Shown here piece by piece: positions 36,074-44,583 of a stretch of DNA of 64,000 bases (position 1 is the first letter of the stretch; every line of letters begins with the position of its first letter). The DNA is taken from assembly GCA_965225895.1 (NCBI GenBank), contig CBDDBR010000011.1, forward strand, positions 1,922,001-1,986,000. Direction: 5' to 3'. The DNA comes from Endobugula sp965225895 (GTDB lineage Bacteria > Pseudomonadota > Gammaproteobacteria > Pseudomonadales > Cellvibrionaceae). The position numbers and the translations under genes are program-made. The notes under the pieces were generated by a model. It had not been told where the DNA came from, ran no database searches, and was given only the letters and a program-made list of their open reading frames with translations.

Positions 36074-37372
36074 ATGAAAGTAGTGATTGTAGGTGGTGGC
36101 GCTGGCGGCTTAGAGCTAGCAACGTTTCTAGGCAACAAACTGGGTCGTTCCGAGCAGCATGAAATAGTGCTAATTGACCGTAACGCAACCCACTTATGGA
36201 AACCCTTATTACACGAAGTGGCGGCGGGCAGCTTAGATGCCGAAATTGATTCCGTTAGTTATCGCGCTCACGCACATGCACACAACTTTCGCTTTAAACT
36301 CGGCACATTCTCAGGGGTTAATCGCGATAAAAAAGTCATTCAACTCGCCCCTGTATTAGACGAAGAGAAACGCGAAATTTTACCGCAACGAGAAGAACCT
36401 TATGATCATCTAGTCATGGCAATTGGTAGTTCATCCAATGATTTTGGCGTACCAGGTGTACGTGATCACTGTAAGTTTTTGGACAGTACCCAACAAGCCG
36501 TGCGCTTTCACGATCGTCTCGTAAACCAATTTATTAATCTTAATCGCCGCTTAATTGATGACCCCGCCGCCGTATTACACGTTGCCATTGTAGGTGGTGG
36601 CGCAACGGGCGTTGAATTAGCTGCAGAATTATTCAACTCGCGTAATTTGTTTTCACTTTATGGCCTTGATCGTATTCAAGATGAAAACCTACGCGTTACC
36701 GTATTAGAAGCGGGTCCACGCTTACTGCCTGCGCTCCCCGAAAAAGTATCAAACAGTGTACTGACCGACCTTGCCGCTTTAGGCACAGACATTCAATTAA
36801 ATACTCAAGTCGCCAAAGCCGAGCCAAACGTATTTATTACTGCCGATGGCGGACGTATTGAAGCCGATATGTTGCTATGGGCGGCAGGTATTAAAGTACC
36901 TGAATTTATGTCTGAAATTGAAGGCATAGAAACCAATCGCATCAATCAAGTCATTGTAAATAAACATTTACAAACAACCAATGATGAATGCATATACGCT
37001 ATTGGCGATTGCGCAGGCTTTGCGCTCGATGAAAAACGTTGGGTACCGCCGCGTGCACAATCGGCGCATCAAATGGCCATGGTAGTTGGTAAAAATTTAG
37101 TTCGTACAGCCAAAAACAAACCTCTTATCGACTTTAAATACAGCGATAAAGGCTCGTTAATTTCACTGAGTGAGTTTTCAACCGTAGGGGTATTAATGGG
37201 AAATCTTGTACGGGGAGATACGTTTAATGTACGCGGAAAAATCGCACGTCTAGCTTATGTTTCACTGTATAGAATGCATCAAATTGCATTGCATGGTTGG
37301 ATTAAAGCATCGCTTATGATGGTGGCTGATAAAATTAACAATGTGTTACGACCACGCTTAAAATTACACTAA
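36074..37372 (+). CDS. ndh: Type II NADH:quinone oxidoreductase-like flavoprotein
   Basis: Non-proton-pumping NADH dehydrogenase of the respiratory chain, peripheral on the inner membrane. Residues 1-15 form the FAD site (VVIVGGGAGGLELA); HLWKPLLHEVAAGSLDAE is typical of NDH-2; the NADH site is VAIVGGGATGVELAAEL near 170-187; YAIGDCAGF near 315 binds FAD. The C-terminal 50 residues are amphipathic (SLYRMHQIALHGWIKASLMM) and should dock on the membrane. Length 432 (E. coli Ndh 434). ATG 36074 with AGGTGA upstream. Followed by a terminator at 37382-37414. Confidence 0.93.
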   Translation: MKVVIVGGGAGGLELATFLGNKLGRSEQHEIVLIDRNATHLWKPLLHEVAAGSLDAEIDSVSYRAHAHAHNFRFKLGTFSGVNRDKKVIQLAPVLDEEKREILPQREEPYDHLVMAIGSSSNDFGVPGVRDHCKFLDSTQQAVRFHDRLVNQFINLNRRLIDDPAAVLHVAIVGGGATGVELAAELFNSRNLFSLYGLDRIQDENLRVTVLEAGPRLLPALPEKVSNSVLTDLAALGTDIQLNTQVAKAEPNVFITADGGRIEADMLLWAAGIKVPEFMSEIEGIETNRINQVIVNKHLQTTNDECIYAIGDCAGFALDEKRWVPPRAQSAHQMAMVVGKNLVRTAKNKPLIDFKYSDKGSLISLSEFSTVGVLMGNLVRGDTFNVRGKIARLAYVSLYRMHQIALHGWIKASLMMVADKINNVLRPRLKLH

Positions 37373-37381
37373 GCATCATGC

Positions 37382-37414
37382 AAAAAAATAGCGAGAGTTT
37401 CTCGCTATTTTTTT
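37382..37414. terminator. Bidirectional rho-independent terminator
   Basis: Stem AAATAGCGAG (37386-37395) with CTCGCTATTT (37401-37410), loop AGTTT, extended by A- and T-runs on either side. It begins 10 bp after the ndh stop and serves the convergent GspE-type gene as well. Confidence 0.92.
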
Positions 37415-37429
37415 ATTTTTACTTATTGC

Positions 37430-39208
37430 CTACGCATCCAAATCTACTGGTGGCGCAACGCGCAACACCTCTTCTATGGTTGTTAAACCAGCCGCAATTT
37501 TTTGCGCACCCGACAAACGCAAGCTACGCATACCTTCTTTCATGGCTTGTTTACGTAACATTAATAAATCACAACGATCATCGATAAGCTGAGACAAACT
37601 ATCGCTGAGTGGCATCACCTCATAAATACCTTGCCGACCTAAATATCCTGTATTGCGACATTCTAAACAGCCAACAGGGCGATAAATTTTTTCAGGCTTA
37701 GGTGCTTTCCACGGTTTAACAAGGTCATTCCATTCCTGCTTAGAAATATCGTGCTCTTCCTTACAATGGGGGCACAAGGTTCTAACCAAACGTTGCGCCA
37801 TCACCCCTAAAACTGTTGAGCGAATTAGAAAACTCGGCAAGCCCAGATCAAGCAAGCGGGTAATCGCTGTAGGTGCATCATTAGTATGCAGCGTAGATAA
37901 CACTAAGTGCCCTGTTAGCGCTGCTTGTATTGCCATTTGCCCTGTTTCATTATCGCGAATTTCACCCACCATAATAATATCGGGGTCTTGACGCAGTAAC
38001 GTACGTACGCCCGCCGCAAAATCTAAACCTATGGCTGAGTGCACCTGTGTTTGGTTAAAGCTTTCTTCCACCATTTCGATAGGGTCTTCGATCGTACTCA
38101 CATTAACCTCATCGGTCGCCAGCAGCTTAAGTGATGAATACAAGGTGGTCGTTTTACCCGAACCCGTAGGCCCTGTTACCAATACGATGCCGTGGGGCTT
38201 AGCTGTCATTGTATTCCAGCGATCTTGATCATCCCCCAGCAAACCTAGCTCATTAAAGCTACGCAGCAATACATCAGGATCAAAAATACGCAGCACCATT
38301 TTTTCACCAAAGGCCGTGGGCAAGGTTGATAAACGCAGTTCAACCTCACTATCATCAACACGCTTGGTTTTAATTCGCCCGTCTTGTGGTTTGCGTTTTT
38401 CTGCAACATTCATACGCCCTAAAATTTTTAAGCGCGACACAACCGCAATAGAAACCGCCACAGGCAGCTCATAAACTTGGTGCAATACCCCATCAATGCG
38501 AAAGCGTAATCGGCAGACTTCTCTACGGGGTTCAATATGAATATCACTGGCTCGTTGATCAAACGCATATTGCAGCAACCAATCCACAATATTCACAACA
38601 TGCTGATCATTCGCCTCAGGATCTTTTAAATCTCCCAATTCCAGCAGTTGCTCAAAGTTAGTCACCGCAGACGAGTTGCCTGCAATCCCTGTGGCGCCAA
38701 ATACTGAACGCGATAATGCGTAAAACTCTACGGTATAGCGACGAATATCTTCAGGGTTTGCAAATACTTTTTTAATGGGTTTGTTTGCAATATGCGCTAA
38801 CTGTTCTTCCCAGCCTGAAATATAAGGCTGAGAGGTCGCCACGGTCACTTCATGATGATTAACATTTACACACAAAATATGATGACGCTGTGCAAAAGCA
38901 AATGACATTACGTCAGTCACTTGGCTCACATTGATTTTAAGCGGATCTATCTGAAACAATGGCACCTGACTCTTGGCACTCAACCATTCACACAGGGCAT
39001 TTTCATCTAAAAAGGTATTTGCCAATAATTGATCAGGTAATTTGAGTGAGCCAATATAATTGAGTGGGTGCATAGCCGACTGCTCCCGCGTACGGGTTTT
39101 ACTGGTAATAATATTCGCATCAGACTGGCTTAGACGGCCGTCTTGCAACAATTCATCCACGCAACCACGCAAATCTATTATTTTTTCAGCAACTTCTTTC
39201 ACTACCAC
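37430..39208 (-). CDS. GspE/PilB-family secretion or pilus assembly ATPase (orphan)
   Basis: Hexameric traffic ATPase of 592 residues. An N-terminal GspE/PilB N1-type region (about 1-170) leads to the ATPase core: DIHIEPRREVCRLRFRIDG, Walker A VTGPTGSGKTTTLYS near 355, the Asp box (TIEDPIE), Walker B DIIMVGEIRDNETG near 420, and the His box GHLVLSTLHTNDAP. Near the C-terminus four cysteines (CPHC...CLEC) form the zinc motif usual in GspE/PilB. No other pilus or type II secretion gene is in the window, so which machine it drives is unknown. GTG start at 39208 with AGGA seven bases upstream. Confidence 0.9.
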   Translation of the reverse strand: MVVKEVAEKIIDLRGCVDELLQDGRLSQSDANIITSKTRTREQSAMHPLNYIGSLKLPDQLLANTFLDENALCEWLSAKSQVPLFQIDPLKINVSQVTDVMSFAFAQRHHILCVNVNHHEVTVATSQPYISGWEEQLAHIANKPIKKVFANPEDIRRYTVEFYALSRSVFGATGIAGNSSAVTNFEQLLELGDLKDPEANDQHVVNIVDWLLQYAFDQRASDIHIEPRREVCRLRFRIDGVLHQVYELPVAVSIAVVSRLKILGRMNVAEKRKPQDGRIKTKRVDDSEVELRLSTLPTAFGEKMVLRIFDPDVLLRSFNELGLLGDDQDRWNTMTAKPHGIVLVTGPTGSGKTTTLYSSLKLLATDEVNVSTIEDPIEMVEESFNQTQVHSAIGLDFAAGVRTLLRQDPDIIMVGEIRDNETGQMAIQAALTGHLVLSTLHTNDAPTAITRLLDLGLPSFLIRSTVLGVMAQRLVRTLCPHCKEEHDISKQEWNDLVKPWKAPKPEKIYRPVGCLECRNTGYLGRQGIYEVMPLSDSLSQLIDDRCDLLMLRKQAMKEGMRSLRLSGAQKIAAGLTTIEEVLRVAPPVDLDA

Positions 39209-39263
39209 AATCGATTCCTGTTATTATTTTTCATCATAATGCATAAATCATAGCGCCTAACTA

Positions 39264-39329
39264 TAATGTCTAAATGACTACATATAGTGTTTAAATGGCT
39301 AACGTCTAACTAATGTCTAAATAGCTAAC
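39264..39329. repeat. Three imperfect direct repeats upstream of argE
   Basis: Copies of about 18-19 bp at 39264-39281, 39285-39303 and 39311-39329, consensus TARTGTYTAAATRRCTAAC. They are spaced 21 and 26 bp apart and occupy the presumed argE promoter. They do not match the E. coli ARG box. Confidence 0.6.
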
Positions 39330-39401
39330 TACAGACACATGCATTACCGTATAACGATTACCGTACTACAGACGCTATCAATCCACAACAATCGAGATTA
39401 T

Positions 39402-40562
39402 ATGTCTATTAACGAAAAACAATTTAGTGAACAGCTCGCACAACTCGTCGCAACACCTTCTGTTAGCTGTACTAACCCTAAGTTAGACATGGGTAATCGA
39501 CAAGTCATTGATTTACTCGCCAACTGGCTGAAAGATATTGGGTTTACCGTTGATATACAGCCCTTAAAAGGGCAAAGCAACAAAGCCAATCTTATTGCCA
39601 CTTTCGGCCAGTCCCAGAATAATCAAGGGGGACTGGTATTTGCTGGACACGCAGATACCGTTCCCTACGACGAGAAGCAGTGGGCTCATAACCCCTTTAC
39701 ACTGCATATTGAAAATGATCGCGCTTACGGTTTAGGCGCAACAGACATGAAGGGGTTTTTCCCCACCGTACTCGCAGCGGTGCAACCCTTTTTAACACGT
39801 ACTCTCAAAGAGCCAATTATTATTCTTGCCACCGCTGATGAAGAAACATCAATGACAGGTGCTCGCGAACTCATGGATCACCCCATCCCTAAAGCACGTT
39901 ATGCCATTGTTGGCGAGCCAACAGGCATGCAACCAATTCGTATGCACAAAGGGATTGGTATGGAATCTATTCACATTCAGGGAAAATCTGGGCACTCTTC
40001 GAATCCCGACCTCGGAAACAATGCCTTAGACGTTATGCACGATGTAATTAGTGAACTTAAACATTTTCGCCAACGGCTACAAAAACAATATACAAACAAA
40101 GGCTTTATTATTGATGTACCTACATTAAATCTGGGTTGTATTCATGGCGGTGACAACCCAAATCGCATTTGCGGACATTGCAAATTAGAATTTGATTTAC
40201 GCACCCTACCCGGCATGTCTTTAGATGGCCTACGTGAAGACATTGATAAAGAACTCTCTATTATTGCTGAAAAAAACAATATTATTATTGAGCGAGAATC
40301 GCTTTTTAAAGGCGTTGATGCATTTGAGCAAGCCGCCGATTCCGAACTTATCAAAACTGTTGAAAAACTCACAGGAATGCATTCCGATAGTGTCGCCTTT
40401 GCAACAGAGGCGCCTTTTTTTCAAGCCATGGGAATGGATGTGGTCGTTATGGGGCCAGGCTCTATTGATCAGGCACACCAGCCCAATGAATTTATTGCCC
40501 TCGACCAAATAGCACCCGCAGTAAAAACCTTACAAGGGCTGATCAATAAATATTGCACCTAA
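39402..40562 (+). CDS. argE: Acetylornithine deacetylase
   Basis: Zinc peptidase M20-family enzyme that hydrolyses N-acetylornithine to ornithine. Metal/catalytic segments: LVFAGHADTVPYDEKQW (His-Asp), GLGATDMKGFFPT (Asp ligand), ATADEETSMTGA (Glu-Glu), VGEPTGMQPI, dimerisation GKSGHSSNPDLGNNALD, and the last ligand in DQAHQPNEF. ATG 39402 gives 386 residues (E. coli 383) with a GAGA upstream; the longer frame to 39339 is not conserved. argA lies downstream, separated by a regulatory EAL gene. Confidence 0.95.
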   Translation: MSINEKQFSEQLAQLVATPSVSCTNPKLDMGNRQVIDLLANWLKDIGFTVDIQPLKGQSNKANLIATFGQSQNNQGGLVFAGHADTVPYDEKQWAHNPFTLHIENDRAYGLGATDMKGFFPTVLAAVQPFLTRTLKEPIIILATADEETSMTGARELMDHPIPKARYAIVGEPTGMQPIRMHKGIGMESIHIQGKSGHSSNPDLGNNALDVMHDVISELKHFRQRLQKQYTNKGFIIDVPTLNLGCIHGGDNPNRICGHCKLEFDLRTLPGMSLDGLREDIDKELSIIAEKNNIIIERESLFKGVDAFEQAADSELIKTVEKLTGMHSDSVAFATEAPFFQAMGMDVVVMGPGSIDQAHQPNEFIALDQIAPAVKTLQGLINKYCT

Positions 40563-40754
40563 CACACAGGCTTACACAAGTAGTAACCCGCTAGTTATTT
40601 GCACTAAAACTTGCACCGCACACTGAGAATTTTTATAGAAACGACGTTAACAATAGGCTCACTCTACGTGAAAAATTAATGTAGAAAAAATACTGTATAA
40701 ATCGCTACTATCAGCCTATTTATAAATACAATTTATGCGTTTCATCTATTAATT

Positions 40755-40793
40755 CTATCCATAAACCCTATCCATAAATCTTATCCACAACAT
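40755..40793. repeat. Three tandem 13-bp repeats with a DnaA-box-like core
   Basis: Units CTATCCATAAACC (40755-40767), CTATCCATAAATC (40768-40780) and TTATCCACAACAT (40781-40793), exact period 13. The third begins with TTATCCACA, the consensus DnaA box; the first two differ from it at two positions. Function unknown. Confidence 0.75.
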
Positions 40794-40833
40794 AAATAAT
40801 ACCGCTAGTTTTTTACATTCATCACATTGTTAC

Positions 40834-40876
40834 AGTGACTATTTATTTTTATTATAGATAAAAATAAATAGTCACT
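40834..40876. repeat. Perfect 19-bp inverted repeat, 5-nt loop
   Basis: Arms 40834-40852 and 40858-40876, loop TATAG. The arms start with AGTGACT and continue as nearly pure A/T. No T-run follows on the + strand, so it is not a classic terminator; it could be a protein-binding palindrome, cruciform site or an mRNA hairpin about 100 nt before the EAL gene. Confidence 0.8.
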
Positions 40877-40977
40877 AACGCATAGATCTTTTTCGTCTAA
40901 GTATTTTATGTACAACATGAAAAGGAAGTATTAAACTAAAAGCATCAAAAAAATATCCGTAGCGTTAACAGAATTAA

Positions 40978-43038
40978 ATGAATAATTCTCAACCTATCCA
41001 AGATACATTAGCCGCTAATGACTTAGCATCAATTATTGCATTAGCACCAGTAGGGATGATCATCTCACACACAGATGGCCGTTTCATTTATGTAAATGCA
41101 GCCCTAAGAAATATATTGGGCTATAGCGAAGAAGAAATATATCAGCCGCACATCATTATTTCTCACCCCGACGATATAGAACAAAACAAACGCATTCGCG
41201 AAAGGCTCATCAGCCAACCTAACATTCCCATTGTGACCGAAAAACGCTATGCGCATAAAAATGGCCGCACTATTTTAGGGTTAATATCTATTGTTGCCTT
41301 ACCTGATGCAAACAGCAATGCAAAATATTTTGTCGCCCAAATCATCAATATAGACAACCAAAAGAAAATTGAAAAGTCGGTAGACCTGTTTCGCCACATG
41401 ATCAACTCGTCCCAAGAGGCGATGTTTATCGTAGATCCAAAAACGGGCAATATGCTAGATGCCAATATCAATGGCTGTAAAAAACTCGGGTATAGCTACC
41501 AAGAAATTCTTAATTTACGCATTTTTGATATTGAGCCCGAATTACAAAGAGATAATCGTTGGGACAAAAACATTGCCACCATACGAAATACAAAAAGTAT
41601 TATCCATTATGGCTCTCAACGACACAAAGATAACAATATCTACCCCGTAGAAATGCACTTAAATCATATCGAGGTTGATCGCAACGAATATATCATTGTG
41701 CTATCTAAAGATATTAGCGAACAGAAAAAAGCTAAAGAAACCATTTGGTATCAAGCCAACTATGACTCGCTCACGCAATTAGCAAACAGACATTATTTAT
41801 ATAAAAAATTACACCAGTTTATACAACAGTGTGAAGCAAGCAACGAGCACTTTGCTGTTATTTATTTAGATATTGATAATTTTAAAGAGGTGAATGATGC
41901 TTTTGGCCATTCGACGGGCGACGCGTTACTAGTAGAGATTAGCCAACGCATTAATCGGCTTTGCAACGACGATAACGGCACAGCTGGGCGTATCAGCGGC
42001 GATAGCTTTTGTTTGCTTATTCCTTACAAGCAGCACACATCAACTATTCAAACACTGGCTCATAATATACTCGATACTCTCTCCACCCCATTTTCTATTG
42101 GAGCCCATAAAATATTCTCTTCTGCTAGCATAGGCATTAGCTTATTTAAGCAGCACACTAGCGATGCTGACACGCTATTGACCCAATCAAATCAAGCCAT
42201 GCAAGCAGCAAAGGCAAACGGACGAAATTGCTTTCAATTTTTTACTCTTTCTATGCAAGAAAAAGCGCTCGACCGCATAGAACTCAGTAGGGATTTACAT
42301 TCAGCCATTGCCAATGGTGAGCTCTATATTGAGTACCAACCTATTTTTTGTTTTCAGGAAGACACGCTAAAAAAAGTAGAAGCGCTACTACGCTGGAAAC
42401 ACCCCATGCGCGGTATCGTGTCGCCAACCGAATTTATTCCTATTGCCGAAGAAAATGGACTCATTGATGCTATCGGCTATTGGTTATTTTCTGAAGTGAT
42501 TCGCACTATTCAACACTGGCAAGAAAAGTATGACTCCACCATTCAGGTCAGTATTAATGCATCCCCCTTATATTTTCGAGAAGGCAATGACATATTAACG
42601 GTATGGCAACAACAGCTACTAGATGCCAAGCTATCAAGCGATGCGGTAATTATTGAAATCACTGAGGGCTTATTATTAGATACATCGGAGCATACCACCA
42701 AGCTGCTACTACAACTGAGAGATAGCGGTATACAAGTGGCTCTTGATGACTTTGGCACAGGCTATTCATCGCTCGCCTACCTTAAGCGATTAGACATTGA
42801 TTATTTAAAAATTGATAAATCATTTATTGATAACATTCAACACGCCTCCAATGAAGAAATTTTATGTGAAGCCATTATTGCTATGGCGCACAAGCTGAAT
42901 TTACAAGTCATTGCCGAAGGCATTGAAACCAAAAAACAATACGATATTATCAAACTCATTGGCTGTAATTACGGCCAAGGCTTTCTATATTCGAAACCTC
43001 TCAGCGCAAAAGAGTTAGCCTCTCAATTTCTTGCTTAG
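40978..43038 (+). CDS. PAS-PAS-GGDEF-EAL protein, probably a cyclic-di-GMP phosphodiesterase
   Basis: Soluble sensor-effector of 686 residues with no membrane segment. Two PAS domains (about 15-125 and 138-250) precede a GGDEF domain (about 262-420) starting at YDSLTQLANR. The GGDEF active-site loop reads RISGDSF (about residue 340) rather than R-GGDEF, so diguanylate cyclase activity is unlikely. The EAL domain (about 435-680) keeps VEALLRW, EITEGLLLD, DDFGTGYSSLAYL, DYLKIDKSFI and IAEGIET, the residues needed for metal and substrate. So I expect net c-di-GMP hydrolysis under PAS control. It sits between argE and argA, an unrelated context. Confidence 0.88.
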   Translation: MNNSQPIQDTLAANDLASIIALAPVGMIISHTDGRFIYVNAALRNILGYSEEEIYQPHIIISHPDDIEQNKRIRERLISQPNIPIVTEKRYAHKNGRTILGLISIVALPDANSNAKYFVAQIINIDNQKKIEKSVDLFRHMINSSQEAMFIVDPKTGNMLDANINGCKKLGYSYQEILNLRIFDIEPELQRDNRWDKNIATIRNTKSIIHYGSQRHKDNNIYPVEMHLNHIEVDRNEYIIVLSKDISEQKKAKETIWYQANYDSLTQLANRHYLYKKLHQFIQQCEASNEHFAVIYLDIDNFKEVNDAFGHSTGDALLVEISQRINRLCNDDNGTAGRISGDSFCLLIPYKQHTSTIQTLAHNILDTLSTPFSIGAHKIFSSASIGISLFKQHTSDADTLLTQSNQAMQAAKANGRNCFQFFTLSMQEKALDRIELSRDLHSAIANGELYIEYQPIFCFQEDTLKKVEALLRWKHPMRGIVSPTEFIPIAEENGLIDAIGYWLFSEVIRTIQHWQEKYDSTIQVSINASPLYFREGNDILTVWQQQLLDAKLSSDAVIIEITEGLLLDTSEHTTKLLLQLRDSGIQVALDDFGTGYSSLAYLKRLDIDYLKIDKSFIDNIQHASNEEILCEAIIAMAHKLNLQVIAEGIETKKQYDIIKLIGCNYGQGFLYSKPLSAKELASQFLA

Positions 43039-43123
43039 CACTTTCTCATAGACGCCGATAGAACGTCTGTGTTTTAATTTCTCTCTGATATTAACCCGTT
43101 AAACACTTTGCGAACTGATAGTA

Positions 43124-44431
43124 ATGACCGATAGCCCTGACCACGTATCCTCTTTTAGACAAACATCACCTTATATCAAAGCATATAGAGGTAAAACCTT
43201 TGTCTTAATGCTACCGGGTGCTGCAATAACACATAGTAATTTTGCCAACATTGTTCACGATATTGCCTTGCTGAATAACTTAGGCGTGCGCATTGTTTTG
43301 GTTCATGGCGCGCGTCAACAAATTGACAAAAAGCTTCAAGCAAACAACATTAATAGTGAGATACACCACGGATGCCGTATTACGGATGCCGAATCACTAC
43401 AACATCTTATCGAAGCCATTGGCACCACACGCTTTGAAATTGAAGCCGCGTTATCAACGGGTCTACCCAGCTCACCCATGCACAATGCAGAGCTACAAGT
43501 AAGAAGTGGAAATTTTATTACTGCAATGCCAAGAGGCATTGTTGATGGTGTTGATTTACAACACACAGGAAAAGTCAGACGCGTCGATATTCATGGCATT
43601 GATGAAGTACTCTTTAATGGCTCCATCGCCCTTGTATCCCCTCTGGGCTATTCGGTGACAGGAGAGATATTTAATCTCACTTATACCGAAGTGGCGACTC
43701 GCATTGCGATCGAACTAAATGCCGATAAAATTATCGCCTTCACTAAAGAAAATGGTGTACTCAATGACAATGGTGAATTACAAAAGCAATTAACGTTACT
43801 GCAGTGTGAAAAACTTCTACTAAAAAAAGAAACCACCGACAGCCACTTTTCACTTAAAGCCTGCTATAAAGCGTGCGACCAAGGCGTTAACCGCGCACAG
43901 ATTATTAGCTATATTGACGATGGCGCACTCATCAAAGAATTATTTACCCGTGACGGCTTTGGCACCATGGTACATCGTGATAGCTACGAAACCATCAGAC
44001 GTGCGCGCATTGATGATGTAGGCGGTATTCTAGAACTTATCGAGCCGCTAGAAGCCAAAGGCGTACTCGTGAGGCGCTCACGTGAACTACTGGAGCAAGA
44101 AATTGGACATTTTACGGTCATGGAAATTGACGGAACAATTATCGCCTGCTCAGCGCTTTACCCCTTCGTACAAGATAATGCGGGTGAACTGGCCTGCATG
44201 ATCACACACCCCGACTACCAAAACCAAGGTAAAGCCGCTAAATTACTCTCTCACATAGAGAAGCAAGCCAGCAAACTTAAAATGACCCAACTATTTGTAC
44301 TCACCACACAAACTGCACACTGGTTTTTAGAGCAAGGCTTTGTTGAGTCATCACTTGAAATATTGCCTCAAGAAAAACAAACCATTTACAACTATCACCG
44401 TAACTCGAAAATTTTTGTTAAAGGCTTATAA
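43124..44431 (+). CDS. argA: N-acetylglutamate synthase
   Basis: First step of arginine synthesis (acetyl-CoA + glutamate). The N-terminal amino-acid-kinase-like domain (about 10-285, with VLVHGARQQID and ISYIDDGALIKELFTRDGFGTM) senses arginine; the C-terminal GNAT domain (about 290-430) has ACMITHPDYQNQGKAAKLL for acetyl-CoA binding. Length 435 (E. coli 443). Start ATG at 43124, 85 bp after the EAL gene. A strong hairpin follows its stop (44436-44471). Confidence 0.96.
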   Translation: MTDSPDHVSSFRQTSPYIKAYRGKTFVLMLPGAAITHSNFANIVHDIALLNNLGVRIVLVHGARQQIDKKLQANNINSEIHHGCRITDAESLQHLIEAIGTTRFEIEAALSTGLPSSPMHNAELQVRSGNFITAMPRGIVDGVDLQHTGKVRRVDIHGIDEVLFNGSIALVSPLGYSVTGEIFNLTYTEVATRIAIELNADKIIAFTKENGVLNDNGELQKQLTLLQCEKLLLKKETTDSHFSLKACYKACDQGVNRAQIISYIDDGALIKELFTRDGFGTMVHRDSYETIRRARIDDVGGILELIEPLEAKGVLVRRSRELLEQEIGHFTVMEIDGTIIACSALYPFVQDNAGELACMITHPDYQNQGKAAKLLSHIEKQASKLKMTQLFVLTTQTAHWFLEQGFVESSLEILPQEKQTIYNYHRNSKIFVKGL

Positions 44432-44435
44432 GCAA

Positions 44436-44471
44436 ACACATGGCTAGCGGGGGATCGCGCTAGTCATGTGT
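44436..44471. terminator. Strong stem-loop after argA (possible terminator)
   Basis: 14-bp stem, arms 44436-44449 and 44458-44471, with one G-U pair and an 8-nt loop, starting 5 bp after the argA stop. There is no following U-run, so termination may need Rho or the hairpin may protect the 3' end. Confidence 0.5.
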
Positions 44472-44522
44472 CATCGCAATAATATTGCAAAAAACAGTAT
44501 ATTGCCTTGCAAATATCTCATT

Positions 44523-44551
44523 TTACGCAACACTCTAATTCACTTTATAAT
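44523..44551 (+). promoter_or_regulatory. Candidate sigma-70 promoter of ilvD
   Basis: -10 TATAAT (44546-44551) with TTACGC (44523-44528) 17 bp upstream as a weak -35. The ilvD start is 33 bp further on, with GAGAAAG before its ATG. Confidence 0.45.
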
Positions 44552-44583
44552 AATCACTCATTACCCCACTATCGAGAAAGATC

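Larger units (their letters stand above)
40563..40977. other. 415-bp AT-rich intergenic region between argE and the EAL gene
   Basis: No supported gene. It holds a 13-bp tandem repeat array (40755-40793) that includes one perfect DnaA-box sequence, and a perfect 19-bp inverted repeat (40834-40876). The rest is AT-rich without recognised promoters. The length is unusual for this window, where gaps are mostly below 150 bp. Confidence 0.6.

Noticed and set aside
40755..40793. Chromosomal or plasmid replication origin
   Set aside because: Only one consensus DnaA box, no dnaA/dnaN/gidA or rep gene nearby; the array is reported as a repeat only.
43049..43072. Terminator after the EAL gene (AGACG...CGTCT)
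   Set aside because: Only a 5-bp stem, large loop and interrupted T-run.
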